The notes under the pieces are model-generated. The model had not been told where the DNA came from and ran no database searches. It was given only the letters and a program-made list of their open reading frames with translations. A stretch of DNA of 64,000 bases from DASPWW01 sp963803425 (GTDB taxonomy: Bacteria > Actinomycetota > Thermoleophilia > Solirubrobacterales > 70-9): the NCBI GenBank assembly GCA_963803425.1, contig CAWDMA010000001.1:806001-870000 (forward strand), in the 5' to 3' direction. Both the position numbers and the translations under genes were made by a program. Every line of letters starts with the position of its first letter. Position 1 is the stretch's first letter. Positions 17,511 through 26,290 of the stretch are shown in pieces.

Positions 17511-18077
17511 ATGGAAAGCAGGACACGCAGATACAGGTCGCCGATGATCGCCGCACTCGCTGGTCTGGCGTTGGTCGCCACGCTGGCGCTGGCGGGTCCG
17601 GCAATCAGCGGCACCACGCTGCCGAAGCTCGCCAAGCAGGTGAAGAAGCTGAAGAAGCAGGTGAAGGCGATCGGCCAGCAAGAGGGACCCGCCGGCTCCC
17701 CGGGCCAGCGCGGTCCGTCGGGGGCGAACGGCCAGCCCGGCGCGCCCGGCGCGCCCGGCCCGGTGGCCGTCCACTACCAGACCAGCAACCTGACCAGCAT
17801 CCCACCCAACTCGGAGTCCACGGGGTTGCGGGCCAACTGCCCCGCGGGTCAGGTGCCGGTGGGCGGCGGTGCGCTTCGCGAGACGGGTTCGCTGGCGCCT
17901 CCCAAGCGCGCCGAGGGGCTGATCCACTCGGGCCCCGTCGACAGGCCTGCCGGTGACGCGGACAGCGTTCCGGACGCCTGGAGCGTCGACTACGCCAACG
18001 GGACTGCCGACAACTACAACATCCAGGTCTACGCGATCTGTGTGGACCCGACCTCGACGACGATGGCCACCGGCTAG
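17511..18077 (+). CDS. Secreted collagen-like repeat protein
   Basis: A 188-residue exported protein starting at ATG 17511 with an AGGAG ribosome site at 17501. A signal peptide (residues 10-32) is followed by a Lys-rich heptad coiled coil (LAKQVKKLKKQVKAIGQQ) that could trimerise. About eight Gly-X-Y collagen triplets follow (GPAGSPGQRGPSGANGQPG...), then a Cys-containing globular C-terminal domain of about 110 residues (CPAGQVPVGGGALRETG...QVYAICV). This build is common in Solirubrobacterales surface proteins. It lies downstream of SARP operator copy 2 and is probably part of that regulon. The globular domain's ligand is unknown. Confidence 0.8.
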   Translation: MESRTRRYRSPMIAALAGLALVATLALAGPAISGTTLPKLAKQVKKLKKQVKAIGQQEGPAGSPGQRGPSGANGQPGAPGAPGPVAVHYQTSNLTSIPPNSESTGLRANCPAGQVPVGGGALRETGSLAPPKRAEGLIHSGPVDRPAGDADSVPDAWSVDYANGTADNYNIQVYAICVDPTSTTMATG

Positions 18078-18086
18078 CGAGCGAGA

Positions 18087-18293
18087 GTGACCCGCCACAC
18101 ATTCGTCATCCAGGTGCATCCCGATGGCGTCTCGACGCTGGAGAACCTGAGCACCCATGAGCGAATCCGGATCGGCGACATGGCGACAGTCGGCCCGCAA
18201 GTCGAGATATGGCTGGCCGAGCTGGCAAGCGCCAGGCGATATGACGCCCCCGCGACCGGCGGGGGCGTCGCCGATCAGGCGACCGGCCCGTAG
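18087..18293 (+). CDS. Small hypothetical protein
   Basis: A 68-residue frame starting at GTG 18087, nine bases after the collagen-like gene. The first 48 residues look structured (TRHTFVIQVHPDGVSTLENLSTHERIRIGDMATVGPQVEIWLAEL, read in parts): a beta-rich start and an amphipathic helix. The last 20 residues are low-complexity and overlap a terminator-like hairpin and the convergent M32 gene by 19 nt. It may be cotranscribed with the collagen-like gene. I do not recognise the family. Confidence 0.5.
   Translation: MTRHTFVIQVHPDGVSTLENLSTHERIRIGDMATVGPQVEIWLAELASARRYDAPATGGGVADQATGP
18243..18269. terminator. Perfect 11-bp hairpin between convergent genes
   Basis: GACGCCCCCGC (18243-18253), loop of 5 nt, GCGGGGGCGTC (18259-18269). 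No T-run follows on either strand. Its position before two convergent stops suggests a bidirectional terminator, although it lies inside the 3' end of the small frame 18087-18293. Confidence 0.55.
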
Positions 18294-19783
18294 AGGTCTC
18301 GCAGCTTCGCCCGCATGTGGTCGAGGAACGGCTCGACCGATAGCGGTCCGCCGCACACTCGCTCGATCATCTCCGTCGGGGTGAACTTGCCCGCGTCGCG
18401 GTACACCCGCTCGCCGAGCCACTCGCGCAGCGGCCGCAGCTCGCCGCGGGCCAGCTCCGCGTCGAGGTCCGGGAGCGCCGCGCGGGCGATCGCCCAGATC
18501 TGGCCGGCGAGCACGTTGCCGATCGCGTAGGTCGGGAAGTAGCCGAAGGCGCCGCCGGCCCAGTGCACGTCCTGGAGCACGCCGTGCGCGTCGTCCGGAA
18601 CCTCGACGCCGAGGTACTCGGCCATCCGCGCGTTCCACGCCTCGGGCAGCTCGGCGAGCTCGACCCGGCCCTCGAAGATCGCCAGCTCGAGCTCGAACCG
18701 GAGCGCGATGTGGAGGTTGTAGGTCAACTCATCGGCTTCGACGCGGATCAGCGACGGCCGCATCACGTTCGCGGCCCGGTACAGGGCATCCCCGTCCACC
18801 CCCCCGAGCCGCTCCGGGAACGCCTCCGCGAGCCGCGGCGCCAGCCACGCCAGGAAGGGGCGTTCGCGGCCGACCCAGTTCTCCCACAGCCGGCTCTGCG
18901 ACTCGTGGAACCCGAGCGAGGGCGGCCGGCACAGCGGGGTGCGCGAGAGGCGGGGGTCGAAACCGTTCTCGTACAGGCCGTGGCCAGCCTCGTGCAGGAC
19001 CGACCACAGCGCCGTCCCTAGATAGCCCTCGTCGTAGCGGGTGGTGAGCCGGATGTCGGTGGTCGCGATCGCGACCGCGAACGGGTGCACCGTGGAGTCG
19101 AGCCGCCACGCCCCCTCGCCGAGGGGGAGCTCCGCCGCGAGCGCGGCGACGAACCGCTCCTGGTCGGCGATCGGGAACCCTCCCCGCAGCGGCGAGCCGT
19201 CCGCGCCGCCGTCGGCGGGCAGCGCCTCGACCAGCGGCCGCAGGCCCTCGCGGAGCGCCTCCAGCACGGGGCGGACCTGCGCCGTCGTCGCCTCCGGCTC
19301 GTAGTCGTCGAGCAGCGCGTCGTAGGGATGCTCGACCTCGTCGAAGCACTCGGCGTAGCGCCGGCTCAGCTCCACGTTTCGCTCCAGGTGGGGGAGGAAG
19401 AGGGAGTAGTCGGAGCGCTCCCGGGCCTCGACCCAGGCGTGCTCGCCGCGCGAGGCGGCGCGGGCGATCTCGGCGCGGAGCTCGGCCGGGACGCGGATCG
19501 CCTTGTCCCACTCGCGGCCCGCGGCCCGCACCATCGCGGCCTCGTCGGAGTCGTAGTCGAGCTGCTCCGCCCAGGGTCGGAGCTCGTCGATCAGCCGGCC
19601 CAGCTCGGGGTCGGTGAGCCGCTCGTGGCGGACCCGGGTCAGGGTGGCGAGCTGCTCGGCGCGGCTATCCGCTCCGCCGGCGGGCATCATCGTGCGCTCG
19701 TCCCAGGCGAGCAGCGCCCGGGCGCGACCGAGGTCGCTGATCTCGCCGAAGCGCCGCAGGAGCTGGTCGTAGCGGTCCCTCAC
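18275..19783 (-). CDS. M32-family (Taq-type) metallocarboxypeptidase
   Basis: About 502 residues with the M32 signature: the zinc motif HEAGH (ALWSVLHEAGHGLYENG), the downstream Glu region (GFHESQSRLWENWVG), and the conserved DEGYLGTALW and ADELTYNLHIALRFELE segments. These enzymes remove C-terminal amino acids from peptides in the cytoplasm. The frame can begin at GTG 19792, but TAGCGT (19791-19796) would then overlap the start. GTG 19783 lies 7 nt after that box, as in other leaderless genes here, and is preferred. Length matches the family. Confidence 0.9.
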   Translation of the reverse strand: MRDRYDQLLRRFGEISDLGRARALLAWDERTMMPAGGADSRAEQLATLTRVRHERLTDPELGRLIDELRPWAEQLDYDSDEAAMVRAAGREWDKAIRVPAELRAEIARAASRGEHAWVEARERSDYSLFLPHLERNVELSRRYAECFDEVEHPYDALLDDYEPEATTAQVRPVLEALREGLRPLVEALPADGGADGSPLRGGFPIADQERFVAALAAELPLGEGAWRLDSTVHPFAVAIATTDIRLTTRYDEGYLGTALWSVLHEAGHGLYENGFDPRLSRTPLCRPPSLGFHESQSRLWENWVGRERPFLAWLAPRLAEAFPERLGGVDGDALYRAANVMRPSLIRVEADELTYNLHIALRFELELAIFEGRVELAELPEAWNARMAEYLGVEVPDDAHGVLQDVHWAGGAFGYFPTYAIGNVLAGQIWAIARAALPDLDAELARGELRPLREWLGERVYRDAGKFTPTEMIERVCGGPLSVEPFLDHMRAKLRDLYGPVA

Positions 19784-19790
19784 CGGGAGC

Positions 19791-19796
19791 ACGCTA
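19791..19796 (-). promoter_or_regulatory. -10 box of the M32 peptidase gene
   Basis: TAGCGT on the minus strand, 7 nt before GTG 19783. It decides between the two candidate starts. Confidence 0.5.
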
Positions 19797-19855
19797 CCGG
19801 GCCGCGCCCGCCAGGAATGAGCGCGCGGGCGACGAATAGGCGAGCGAGGTAAGCC

Positions 19856-20956
19856 TTGCCCGCTCGAGACTCAAGCTCGCGGATCATCGTCCGCACCGTG
19901 CTGATCGTGGTCGCGGTGGCGATGTCGCTGTATGTGATCTACCTGCTCCGCAGGCCGCTGAGCTGGCTGGTGATCGCCGCCTTCATCGCGGTGGCCGTGT
20001 CCGGCCCGGTGAACGTGCTCAGCAGGCGGATGAAACGGGGCTTCGCGATCGCGATCGTCTACATCGCGCTGCTGCTGATCCCGATCGGGATCGGCGCCGC
20101 GCTGCTGCCGGGGATCGTCGGTCAGGCCGAGGATCTGGCCGGGAACGCCCCGGCGTACGCGAAGGACGTGACGACCTTCGTGAACGACAACCCCACCCTG
20201 TCGGACCTGAACGACAAGTACGACATCACCAAGAAGCTCCAGGACGAGGCCGACAAGCTCCCGGAGAAGATCCCCGACGCCGCCGGGGCGCTCAGCGACA
20301 TCGGGATCGGGGTGGTGAACTCGGTGTTCGCGGGGGTGACGATCTTCATCCTCAGCATCTTCATGGTCGGCGGCGGGCGGCGGTGGATCGAGGGCTTCCT
20401 GGCGACCCGGAACCCGGACCACGCGGAGCGGATGAAGCGCACGCTCGACGACATCGGAGCCGCGGTCGGCAACTACGTCGGCGGCGCACTGGTTCAGGCC
20501 ACGGTCGCGGCGGTGACCGCGTTCATCGTGCTGAGGATCCTCGGGGTGCCGTTCGCCGCCCCGCTGGCCCTGGTGATCTTCTTCTTCGATCTGATCCCTG
20601 TCGTGGGCGCGACGCTCGGGGCGGTCCTGGTCGCGATCGTCACCCTGTTCGTGAACTTCCCGGTCGCCCTGATCGTGTGGGTGATCTACTCGATCGCGTA
20701 CCAGCAGATCGAGAACTACATCATCCAGCCGCAGATCCAGAAGCGGGCGGTGCAGGTCGATGCGTTCGTGGTGCTGGTGGCGGTGCTGTTCGGGAGCACG
20801 CTGTTCGGGATCATGGGCGCGATCCTCGCGATCCCCGCCGCCGCCTCGTTGCAGATCGCCGTCCGCGAGTGGAGGACGTACCGGCGCGAGATCCTCGCCG
20901 AGGAGATGCCCGACGCCTCGCCCCCGACCGCGCAGGGCGAGGCGAGCACGGCGTAG
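19856..20956 (+). CDS. AI-2E family transporter (PerM/YdiK-like)
   Basis: A 366-residue membrane protein from TTG 19856 with about eight hydrophobic segments: two near residues 10-55, one at 60-90, a soluble charged loop at 95-160, and the rest at 155-345. Family marks include LALVIFFFDLIPVVGATLGA and QQIENYIIQPQIQKRAV. Members are exporters or ion-coupled antiporters; the AI-2 link is historical and not a safe functional call. The gene is monocistronic, divergent from the M32 gene and convergent (6 bp) with the ABC permease gene. Confidence 0.85.
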   Translation: MPARDSSSRIIVRTVLIVVAVAMSLYVIYLLRRPLSWLVIAAFIAVAVSGPVNVLSRRMKRGFAIAIVYIALLLIPIGIGAALLPGIVGQAEDLAGNAPAYAKDVTTFVNDNPTLSDLNDKYDITKKLQDEADKLPEKIPDAAGALSDIGIGVVNSVFAGVTIFILSIFMVGGGRRWIEGFLATRNPDHAERMKRTLDDIGAAVGNYVGGALVQATVAAVTAFIVLRILGVPFAAPLALVIFFFDLIPVVGATLGAVLVAIVTLFVNFPVALIVWVIYSIAYQQIENYIIQPQIQKRAVQVDAFVVLVAVLFGSTLFGIMGAILAIPAAASLQIAVREWRTYRREILAEEMPDASPPTAQGEASTA

Positions 20957-20962
20957 GTCGGC

Positions 20963-21700
20963 TCACCCGGTGCGGCGGCGTAGGGTGGTCGCGCCGAGCG
21001 CCAGCGCCACCGCGATCGCGCCCAGCACCACCGCAAGGTCGGCCAGCCCGTCGCCGCCGAGCGACCCGTCCGTGGTCACCCGGTCGAGGGCGTCGTACGC
21101 GTAGGTCATCGGGAGCGCCCACGAGATCGCCTCCAGGAAGCCGACCATCTGATCGCGCGGGACGAGCAGCCCGCACAGGAGGATCTGGGGGAGGATGAAC
21201 GCGGGCATGAACTGGATCGCCTGGAACTCGGTGGTCGCGAACGCGCTCGTGAACAGCCCCAGCGCCATCCCGAGCAGCGCGTTTGCGACCGCCAGCACGA
21301 TCACCACCGCGGCCGACCCGGCGGTGTCGAGCCCGAGCGCCAGATAGCTGAACGCGGCCACCACCACCGCCTGAACCGCGGCGACGACCGCGAACGCGAG
21401 CGCGTACCCGGTGAGGATGTCGAGCTTCGCGAGCGGCATCGTCATCAGCCGCTCCAGCGTCCCCGTGGTCCGCTCCCGCAGCATCGTGATCGACGTGATC
21501 AGGAACATGATGATCAACGGGAACAGCCCCACCAGCGGCCCGCCGATCCGGTCGAACGTCCCCGGCCGGCCCTCGAACGCGCCCTTGATCAGCGCCATCA
21601 GCACGCACGGGACGACGATCAGGAGCGCCACCGTGCGGGGGTCGTGGCGGAGCTGCAGCAGCACCCGGACGCCGGTGGCGGCGACGATCCGCGGCGTCAT
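20963..21700 (-). CDS. ABC-2 type transporter permease
   Basis: A 245-residue membrane protein with six helices and the ABC-2 signature. RERTTGTLERLMTMPLAKLDILTGY is the coupling region (read in parts), and PAFILPQILLCGLLVPRDQMVGFLEAISWALPMTYAYDAL is the conserved stretch before the last helices. It partners with the ATPase encoded just upstream, whose stop overlaps this ATG by 4 nt. Such pairs export antibiotics, lipids or polysaccharide; the substrate is unknown. Confidence 0.9.
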   Translation of the reverse strand: MTPRIVAATGVRVLLQLRHDPRTVALLIVVPCVLMALIKGAFEGRPGTFDRIGGPLVGLFPLIIMFLITSITMLRERTTGTLERLMTMPLAKLDILTGYALAFAVVAAVQAVVVAAFSYLALGLDTAGSAAVVIVLAVANALLGMALGLFTSAFATTEFQAIQFMPAFILPQILLCGLLVPRDQMVGFLEAISWALPMTYAYDALDRVTTDGSLGGDGLADLAVVLGAIAVALALGATTLRRRTG

Positions 21701-22443
21701 TTCGACCCCTGGCGGCGCCGGCTCGAGCCCCGCCCGCGGCGCTCGATCAGTCGCAGGAACGCGGTGTCGAGGTCCTTCGCCCGGGTCCTGCGCAGCAGTC
21801 CCGCGGGGGTGTCCGAGGCGAGCAGACGCCCCTCGCGGAGCAGCAGCAGCCGGTCGCAGTGGGCGGCCTCGTCCATCACGTGGCTGGAGACGAGCAGGGT
21901 GGTGCCGCGGTCGGCGAGCCCGCGGAAGGTGTCCCACAGCTCCTCGCGGAGCACGGGGTCGAGCCCGGTCGTGGGCTCGTCGAGAACGAGCAGCTCGGGA
22001 TTGGAGAGCAGCGCGGTGGCGAGCGAGACCCGGGAGCGCTGACCGCCGGAGAGGCTGCCGACGAGCTGGTCCGCCTGGGAGCGGAGCTTCACCGAGCGCA
22101 GGACGCCGTTGACGCGGCGCTCGGTGGCGCCGACGACCCGCGCGAAGTAGCGCAGGTTCTCGCGCACGGAGAGGTCCGCGTACACGGAAGGCGCCTGGGT
22201 CACGTACGCGACCCGCCTCCGCAGCGGCCGCGACCCGGCTGGCTCGCCGAACACCGTCACCTCGCCGGAGGCGACGATCTGCACCCCGACGATCGACCGG
22301 ATCAGGGTTGACTTGCCGGAGCCGCTCGGCCCCAGCAGCCCGGTGACCGAGCCGGCTGGAACCTCGAAGCTGACCTCGGGAAGCACCGTCCTGCCGCCCC
22401 GGAGGACGTGCAGCCGGGCGACCTCGATCGCGTTCGCCGACAC
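21697..22443 (-). CDS. ABC transporter ATP-binding protein
   Basis: A 248-residue ATPase with Walker A GPSGSGKST, signature LSGGQRSR, Walker B LLVLDEP and the H-loop LVSSHVMDE. It resembles daunorubicin-resistance (DrrA/CcmA)-type subunits and is the energising half of the ABC-2 exporter encoded next. GTG 22443 lies 6 nt after TAGACT, in which TAG is the stop codon of the preceding GGDEF gene. Confidence 0.92.
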   Translation of the reverse strand: MSANAIEVARLHVLRGGRTVLPEVSFEVPAGSVTGLLGPSGSGKSTLIRSIVGVQIVASGEVTVFGEPAGSRPLRRRVAYVTQAPSVYADLSVRENLRYFARVVGATERRVNGVLRSVKLRSQADQLVGSLSGGQRSRVSLATALLSNPELLVLDEPTTGLDPVLREELWDTFRGLADRGTTLLVSSHVMDEAAHCDRLLLLREGRLLASDTPAGLLRRTRAKDLDTAFLRLIERRGRGSSRRRQGSK

Positions 22444-22449
22444 GGCGAA

Positions 22450-22455
22450 AGTCTA
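22450..22455 (-). promoter_or_regulatory. -10 box of the ABC-2 operon overlapping a stop codon
   Basis: TAGACT on the minus strand. Its TAG (22455-22453) is the stop codon of the GGDEF gene. It ends 6 nt before GTG 22443. Confidence 0.5.
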
Positions 22456-24735
22456 GTCTCGGACGGCGGCGGCGCGATCAGACCCGGTCGTCGCGAGCGC
22501 GTCGACTACCGGACGCGCCTCTCCGACCCCGGGACCCTGGGCGAAGTCGACGCCGAGCTCGTGCAGCCGCGCCAGCGTCGCCCGATCGCCGACGTTCGCC
22601 GCGATCGTGCGCCTCCCGGTCCGCGCCGCGAGCTGCACGATCGCCCGCACGACGGCCTCGTCGGCGGGGTCGCCGGGGAGATTGGCGATCAGGTGCCCGT
22701 CGATCTTCAGGTGCGTGACAGGTAGCCGCTTGACGTAGTCGAAGGACCCGAACCCGGTGCCGAAATCGTGCAGCGCGAACCGGCACCCGAGCCGGCGCAG
22801 CGCCGTTGCCAGCTCCAGGGTGCGCTCCGCGTTCACGATCGCGGCCGCCTCGCTCACCTGCAGCACGAGGCTTCCCGGGTCGACCCCGCTCCGAGCGAGC
22901 TCCCGCTCCATCGCGGCCGGCAGCGCGCCGGCGGCGATCGAGCGCGCCGAGAGGCTGACGACCAGCCGCAGGCCTCGCGCCGCGATTCCCTCCTCGTGCA
23001 GCAGCCTGATCGCCTGGCGCACCGTCCAGGCGTCGATCTCGGGGGCGAGGCCGCTTCGCTCCGCGCTCGGCAGGAACCCGCCCGGCGGCACGAGCCGACC
23101 GGCCTCGTCGGGCATCCGGAGGAGCAGCTCCAGCTGAGCGGTCCGGTTCGAGCGCAGCTCCAGAATCGGCTCCGCGTACACGGCGAGCCGCCCCTGCTCG
23201 AGCGCCGCCCTGACCGCGTCCGCGTCGAGCCTGCGCCCCGCGGCGCGACCGGTGTCGTGAGCCGCCCCGTCGTACAGGCAGGCGCGGTCTCGGCCCGCCC
23301 CCTTCGCGTCGTACATCGCGAGATCGGCGCGCGCGATCAGCTCCTCGGCGCCCACCGCGGCGGCGCCGCCGTCGATCGGAGCCACGCCGACGCTGGTGGT
23401 GATCCGGACGTGGTGGCCCTCGGTGACGATCCGGTCGGACCGGATCGTCTCCAGAATGCTCGCCGCGGTCGCGGCCGCGTCCCGGGCGCTCGCGGCCGGG
23501 AGCACGACCGCGAACTCATCGCCCCCGATCCGGGCGAGGATGTCGCCCTCCCGAAGCTGCGCCTCCAGAACACGGGCGACGGCGACGACCACGCCGTCGC
23601 CGGCGCGGTGGCCGAGCGTGTCGTTGATCTGCTTGAAGTCGTCGAGGTCGAGCATCAGCAGGGCGCCGCCGCTGCCGTACTGCCGCTCCAGGGAGACGTG
23701 CCGGGTGAGCTCCTCCTCCAGCCGGCGCCGGTTGAGCAGGCCGGTGAGGATGTCGTGGTCGGCGAGGTGCCGGAGCTGTGACTGCACCCGCTCGCGCTCG
23801 GTGACGTCGCGAAAGCTCCACACCCGCCCCACGATCTGCCCGTCGGTGGCACGCTGCGGGCGGGAGTATCGCTCGAACACCCGCCCGTCCTTGAACTCGA
23901 GCACGTCGTAGCTCTCCGCCTCGGGCTCGTCGTACAGGTCCCGGACCTTGGCGACGAAGGCATCCGGCGCGGCGAGTTGGTCGAGCACGAACGCGAGCGC
24001 CCGGTCGTCGTCGCGCGACTCCAGCACCTCGTCGGGGACTCGCCACATCTCCTGGAAGCGGGCGTTGAAGGTGACCATCCTGCCGTCGTCGTCGACGACG
24101 AGGATGCCGTCCGCGGTCGACTCCAGGGTGGACCGCAGCAATGACAGGGAGCTCTCGAGCTCGCGCTCGGAGCGCTCCCGCTCCGCCAGCCTGTGGGTGA
24201 GCCGGTCCTTCAGCGCCGCGACGAGCAGCGTCGTGCCGAGCAGCGTCCCGACCGTGATCACCCACCGGATCGCGTAGCTATGGCTGCCCGCGGTCGTCGG
24301 GAGCACCGCCGCATACAGAGTGCCCACCCACGCCAGGTGGCCGATCGCCTGGCGACGAGAGAAGAAGTACCCGGCGTAGATCGCCACCCAGATGTAGAAC
24401 AGCTCCATGTCGCCGGGCTGCTCGCGGGTGTCGTACACGCCGACGGTGGCGATCGCGGCACCCGCCCCGAGCAGCGCGTGATAGCTCCAAGCGGGAAGCC
24501 GCGCCCACTCGAAGCGGAGCACCGTGCAGATGCCGACCGCGGAGACGAATGAGCCGAGCACGAGCAGGTCGTCGACGACGCCCATGCCGGGCCCAACCGC
24601 CAGCGTGAGCGCGGCGAGGATCCCGCCGCCCCCGAACAGCCAGAACAGGGCACGGGCCATTGCGCCGCGAACGGCGTCGGGACCTTCGCCGCCGGCCCAC
24701 ACCGAGCGGTCATCCTTGCCGCTGAGGGCACCCAT
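22453..24735 (-). CDS. Membrane PAS-GGDEF protein with degenerate EAL domain
   Basis: About 760 residues: six membrane helices, a PAS domain (ESTADGILVVDDDGRMVTFNARF), GGDEF with an intact IGGDEFAVV motif, then an EAL-family domain. The EAL domain has lost key residues: LELLLRM replaces EALLRW, HDFGTGFGS replaces DDFGTGYSS, and IAANVGD replaces IAEGVE. It should make c-di-GMP, while the EAL part probably binds rather than hydrolyses it. ATG 24735 is chosen for its AGGAG site 7 nt upstream; ATG 24756 is possible. It complements the GGDEF-EAL protein at 3995-6426. Confidence 0.85.
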   Translation of the reverse strand: MGALSGKDDRSVWAGGEGPDAVRGAMARALFWLFGGGGILAALTLAVGPGMGVVDDLLVLGSFVSAVGICTVLRFEWARLPAWSYHALLGAGAAIATVGVYDTREQPGDMELFYIWVAIYAGYFFSRRQAIGHLAWVGTLYAAVLPTTAGSHSYAIRWVITVGTLLGTTLLVAALKDRLTHRLAERERSERELESSLSLLRSTLESTADGILVVDDDGRMVTFNARFQEMWRVPDEVLESRDDDRALAFVLDQLAAPDAFVAKVRDLYDEPEAESYDVLEFKDGRVFERYSRPQRATDGQIVGRVWSFRDVTERERVQSQLRHLADHDILTGLLNRRRLEEELTRHVSLERQYGSGGALLMLDLDDFKQINDTLGHRAGDGVVVAVARVLEAQLREGDILARIGGDEFAVVLPAASARDAAATAASILETIRSDRIVTEGHHVRITTSVGVAPIDGGAAAVGAEELIARADLAMYDAKGAGRDRACLYDGAAHDTGRAAGRRLDADAVRAALEQGRLAVYAEPILELRSNRTAQLELLLRMPDEAGRLVPPGGFLPSAERSGLAPEIDAWTVRQAIRLLHEEGIAARGLRLVVSLSARSIAAGALPAAMERELARSGVDPGSLVLQVSEAAAIVNAERTLELATALRRLGCRFALHDFGTGFGSFDYVKRLPVTHLKIDGHLIANLPGDPADEAVVRAIVQLAARTGRRTIAANVGDRATLARLHELGVDFAQGPGVGEARPVVDALATTGSDRAAAVRD

Positions 24736-24828
24736 CGCCCTTCTCCTATCAGACATCGGGCACTACCTCAATCGGCGCGATCGGCGGACCGCTTGAGCCG
24801 GGTTCCGGTGTCCGGTCCGGCGCACGCG

Positions 24829-24834
24829 TACATT
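24829..24834 (+). promoter_or_regulatory. -10 box of the WS/DGAT gene
   Basis: TACATT, 8 nt before ATG 24843; probably a leaderless transcript. Confidence 0.45.
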
Positions 24835-24842
24835 TCCCTGCG

Positions 24843-26264
24843 ATGGCCGGCGCTCCGGAGCGGTTGACGGCAGACGACGGGGAGATGCTGCGGCTCGAGT
24901 CCTCGGCCGTGATGGGTCACACCTGCAAGGTCGTCGTGGTCGAGCCGCGCGGCGGCGACGACAGCGGCGGGGACGCCGTCCGGCTCGACGAGCTGCGCCG
25001 CCACGTCGGGTCGAGGCTGGGGCGGGTGCCGCGCACCCGCCAGCGGGTCGTGTATCCGCCGATCGACGCGGTCCCGCCGGCGTGGGTCGACTACCCGGGG
25101 TTCGAGATCGAGCAGCACGTGCATCGGTACCCGACGGAGGGCCCGGTCGACCGGGCGCGGCTGCGCGAGATCACCGCGGAGCTGATGGCGACGAAGCTCG
25201 ACCACCGGCTGCCGCTGTGGCGGATGGACCTGGTCGGACCGCTCGAGGGCGGCGGGAGCGCGGTGGTGTGGCGGATCCACCACTGCATGGCCGACGGGGT
25301 GACGGCGACCCGGCTCGGCGGCCAGATCCTGTGGGACGCGGAGCCCGACCCGCCACCGCCGCCGCCCGACCGGTGGAGCCCGGATCCCGAGCCCTCGGGG
25401 TGGAGCCTGGTGGGGAGCTCGGTGGTCGACGAGCTTGGGCGCGCCGCATCGGGGCTGCCGCGGCTGGCCCAGGAGGCGACCAGGCCGGCGTGGTGGGCCG
25501 GAGCGGCGAGCGGGCTCGCCCGCCTCCCCGGCGCGCTGATCAGAGAGCTCGCCCCGCTGGGGTCGTCCTCGCCGCTCGATCGGCACATCGGCCGCCGCCG
25601 CGAGCTCGCGTTCGTGCACCGCCCGCTCGACGAGCTGCGCGCGATCGAGCTTGCCGCGAGGGAGCGGTTCGGCTCGCACGTGACGATCAACGACGTGCTG
25701 CTGGCGGCGATCGCGACGTCGATCCGCGAGTGGCTGGGCAGCGTCGATGCCCACACCGCGCGGATGCGCGCCCAGGTCCCGGTCAGCATGCACCGCCGCG
25801 ACGAGCGGCCGGGTCAGGTCGGAAACCGCGATGCGTTCCTGCTGGTCGACCTGCCCGTCGACGAGCCCGATCCGCTGCTTCGGCTGGCGGCGATCAACTC
25901 GGAGACCGAGTTCCGCAAGCAGGCACACGATGCGGACGCGATGTACGCGTTCTTCCACGCCCTGTCCCTGCTCGGGCCGGTCGGCCGGGAGGCGGCGCGG
26001 GCGGCGACCGGGCCGCACGAGTTCAGCCTGGCGGCATCGAACGTGCCGGGGCCGCCCGACCGGGTGTTCGTGCTCGGCAAGCCGGTGGCGGAGCTGTACG
26101 CGATCGCGGAGCCGTCGGACCGGCACGCGCTCCGGTTCACCGCCCTTTCCGCCGGCGGCAACATGCACGTGGGGCTGTGCACCGACCCGGACTCGCTGGG
26201 CGGCCTGGACGGCCTCGCCGCCGGCCTGGAGCAGGCGTTCGACGATCTGCGGTTGCGCTGTTAG
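24843..26264 (+). CDS. Wax ester synthase/diacylglycerol acyltransferase (WS/DGAT)
   Basis: A 473-residue protein with the catalytic motif HHCMADG (HHxxxDG) near residue 148 and the downstream NVPGP motif typical of bacterial WS/DGATs. A proline-rich linker (residues about 175-185) separates the two CoA-acyltransferase-like halves. The enzyme transfers acyl groups from acyl-CoA to diacylglycerol or fatty alcohol, building storage triglyceride or wax ester at the membrane. The desaturase and beta-oxidation genes in the window would supply or consume the same acyl-CoAs. Single gene, converging on the small membrane-protein gene. Confidence 0.9.
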   Translation: MAGAPERLTADDGEMLRLESSAVMGHTCKVVVVEPRGGDDSGGDAVRLDELRRHVGSRLGRVPRTRQRVVYPPIDAVPPAWVDYPGFEIEQHVHRYPTEGPVDRARLREITAELMATKLDHRLPLWRMDLVGPLEGGGSAVVWRIHHCMADGVTATRLGGQILWDAEPDPPPPPPDRWSPDPEPSGWSLVGSSVVDELGRAASGLPRLAQEATRPAWWAGAASGLARLPGALIRELAPLGSSSPLDRHIGRRRELAFVHRPLDELRAIELAARERFGSHVTINDVLLAAIATSIREWLGSVDAHTARMRAQVPVSMHRRDERPGQVGNRDAFLLVDLPVDEPDPLLRLAAINSETEFRKQAHDADAMYAFFHALSLLGPVGREAARAATGPHEFSLAASNVPGPPDRVFVLGKPVAELYAIAEPSDRHALRFTALSAGGNMHVGLCTDPDSLGGLDGLAAGLEQAFDDLRLRC

Positions 26265-26290
26265 GCCCGCGTGTGCCGGCCCCAGCCTAA
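26261..26290. terminator. Weak convergent-gene hairpin
   Basis: TTAGGC (26261-26266) and GCCTAA (26285-26290) form a 6-bp stem spanning the stop codons of the two converging genes. There is no T-run; weak support. Confidence 0.3.
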
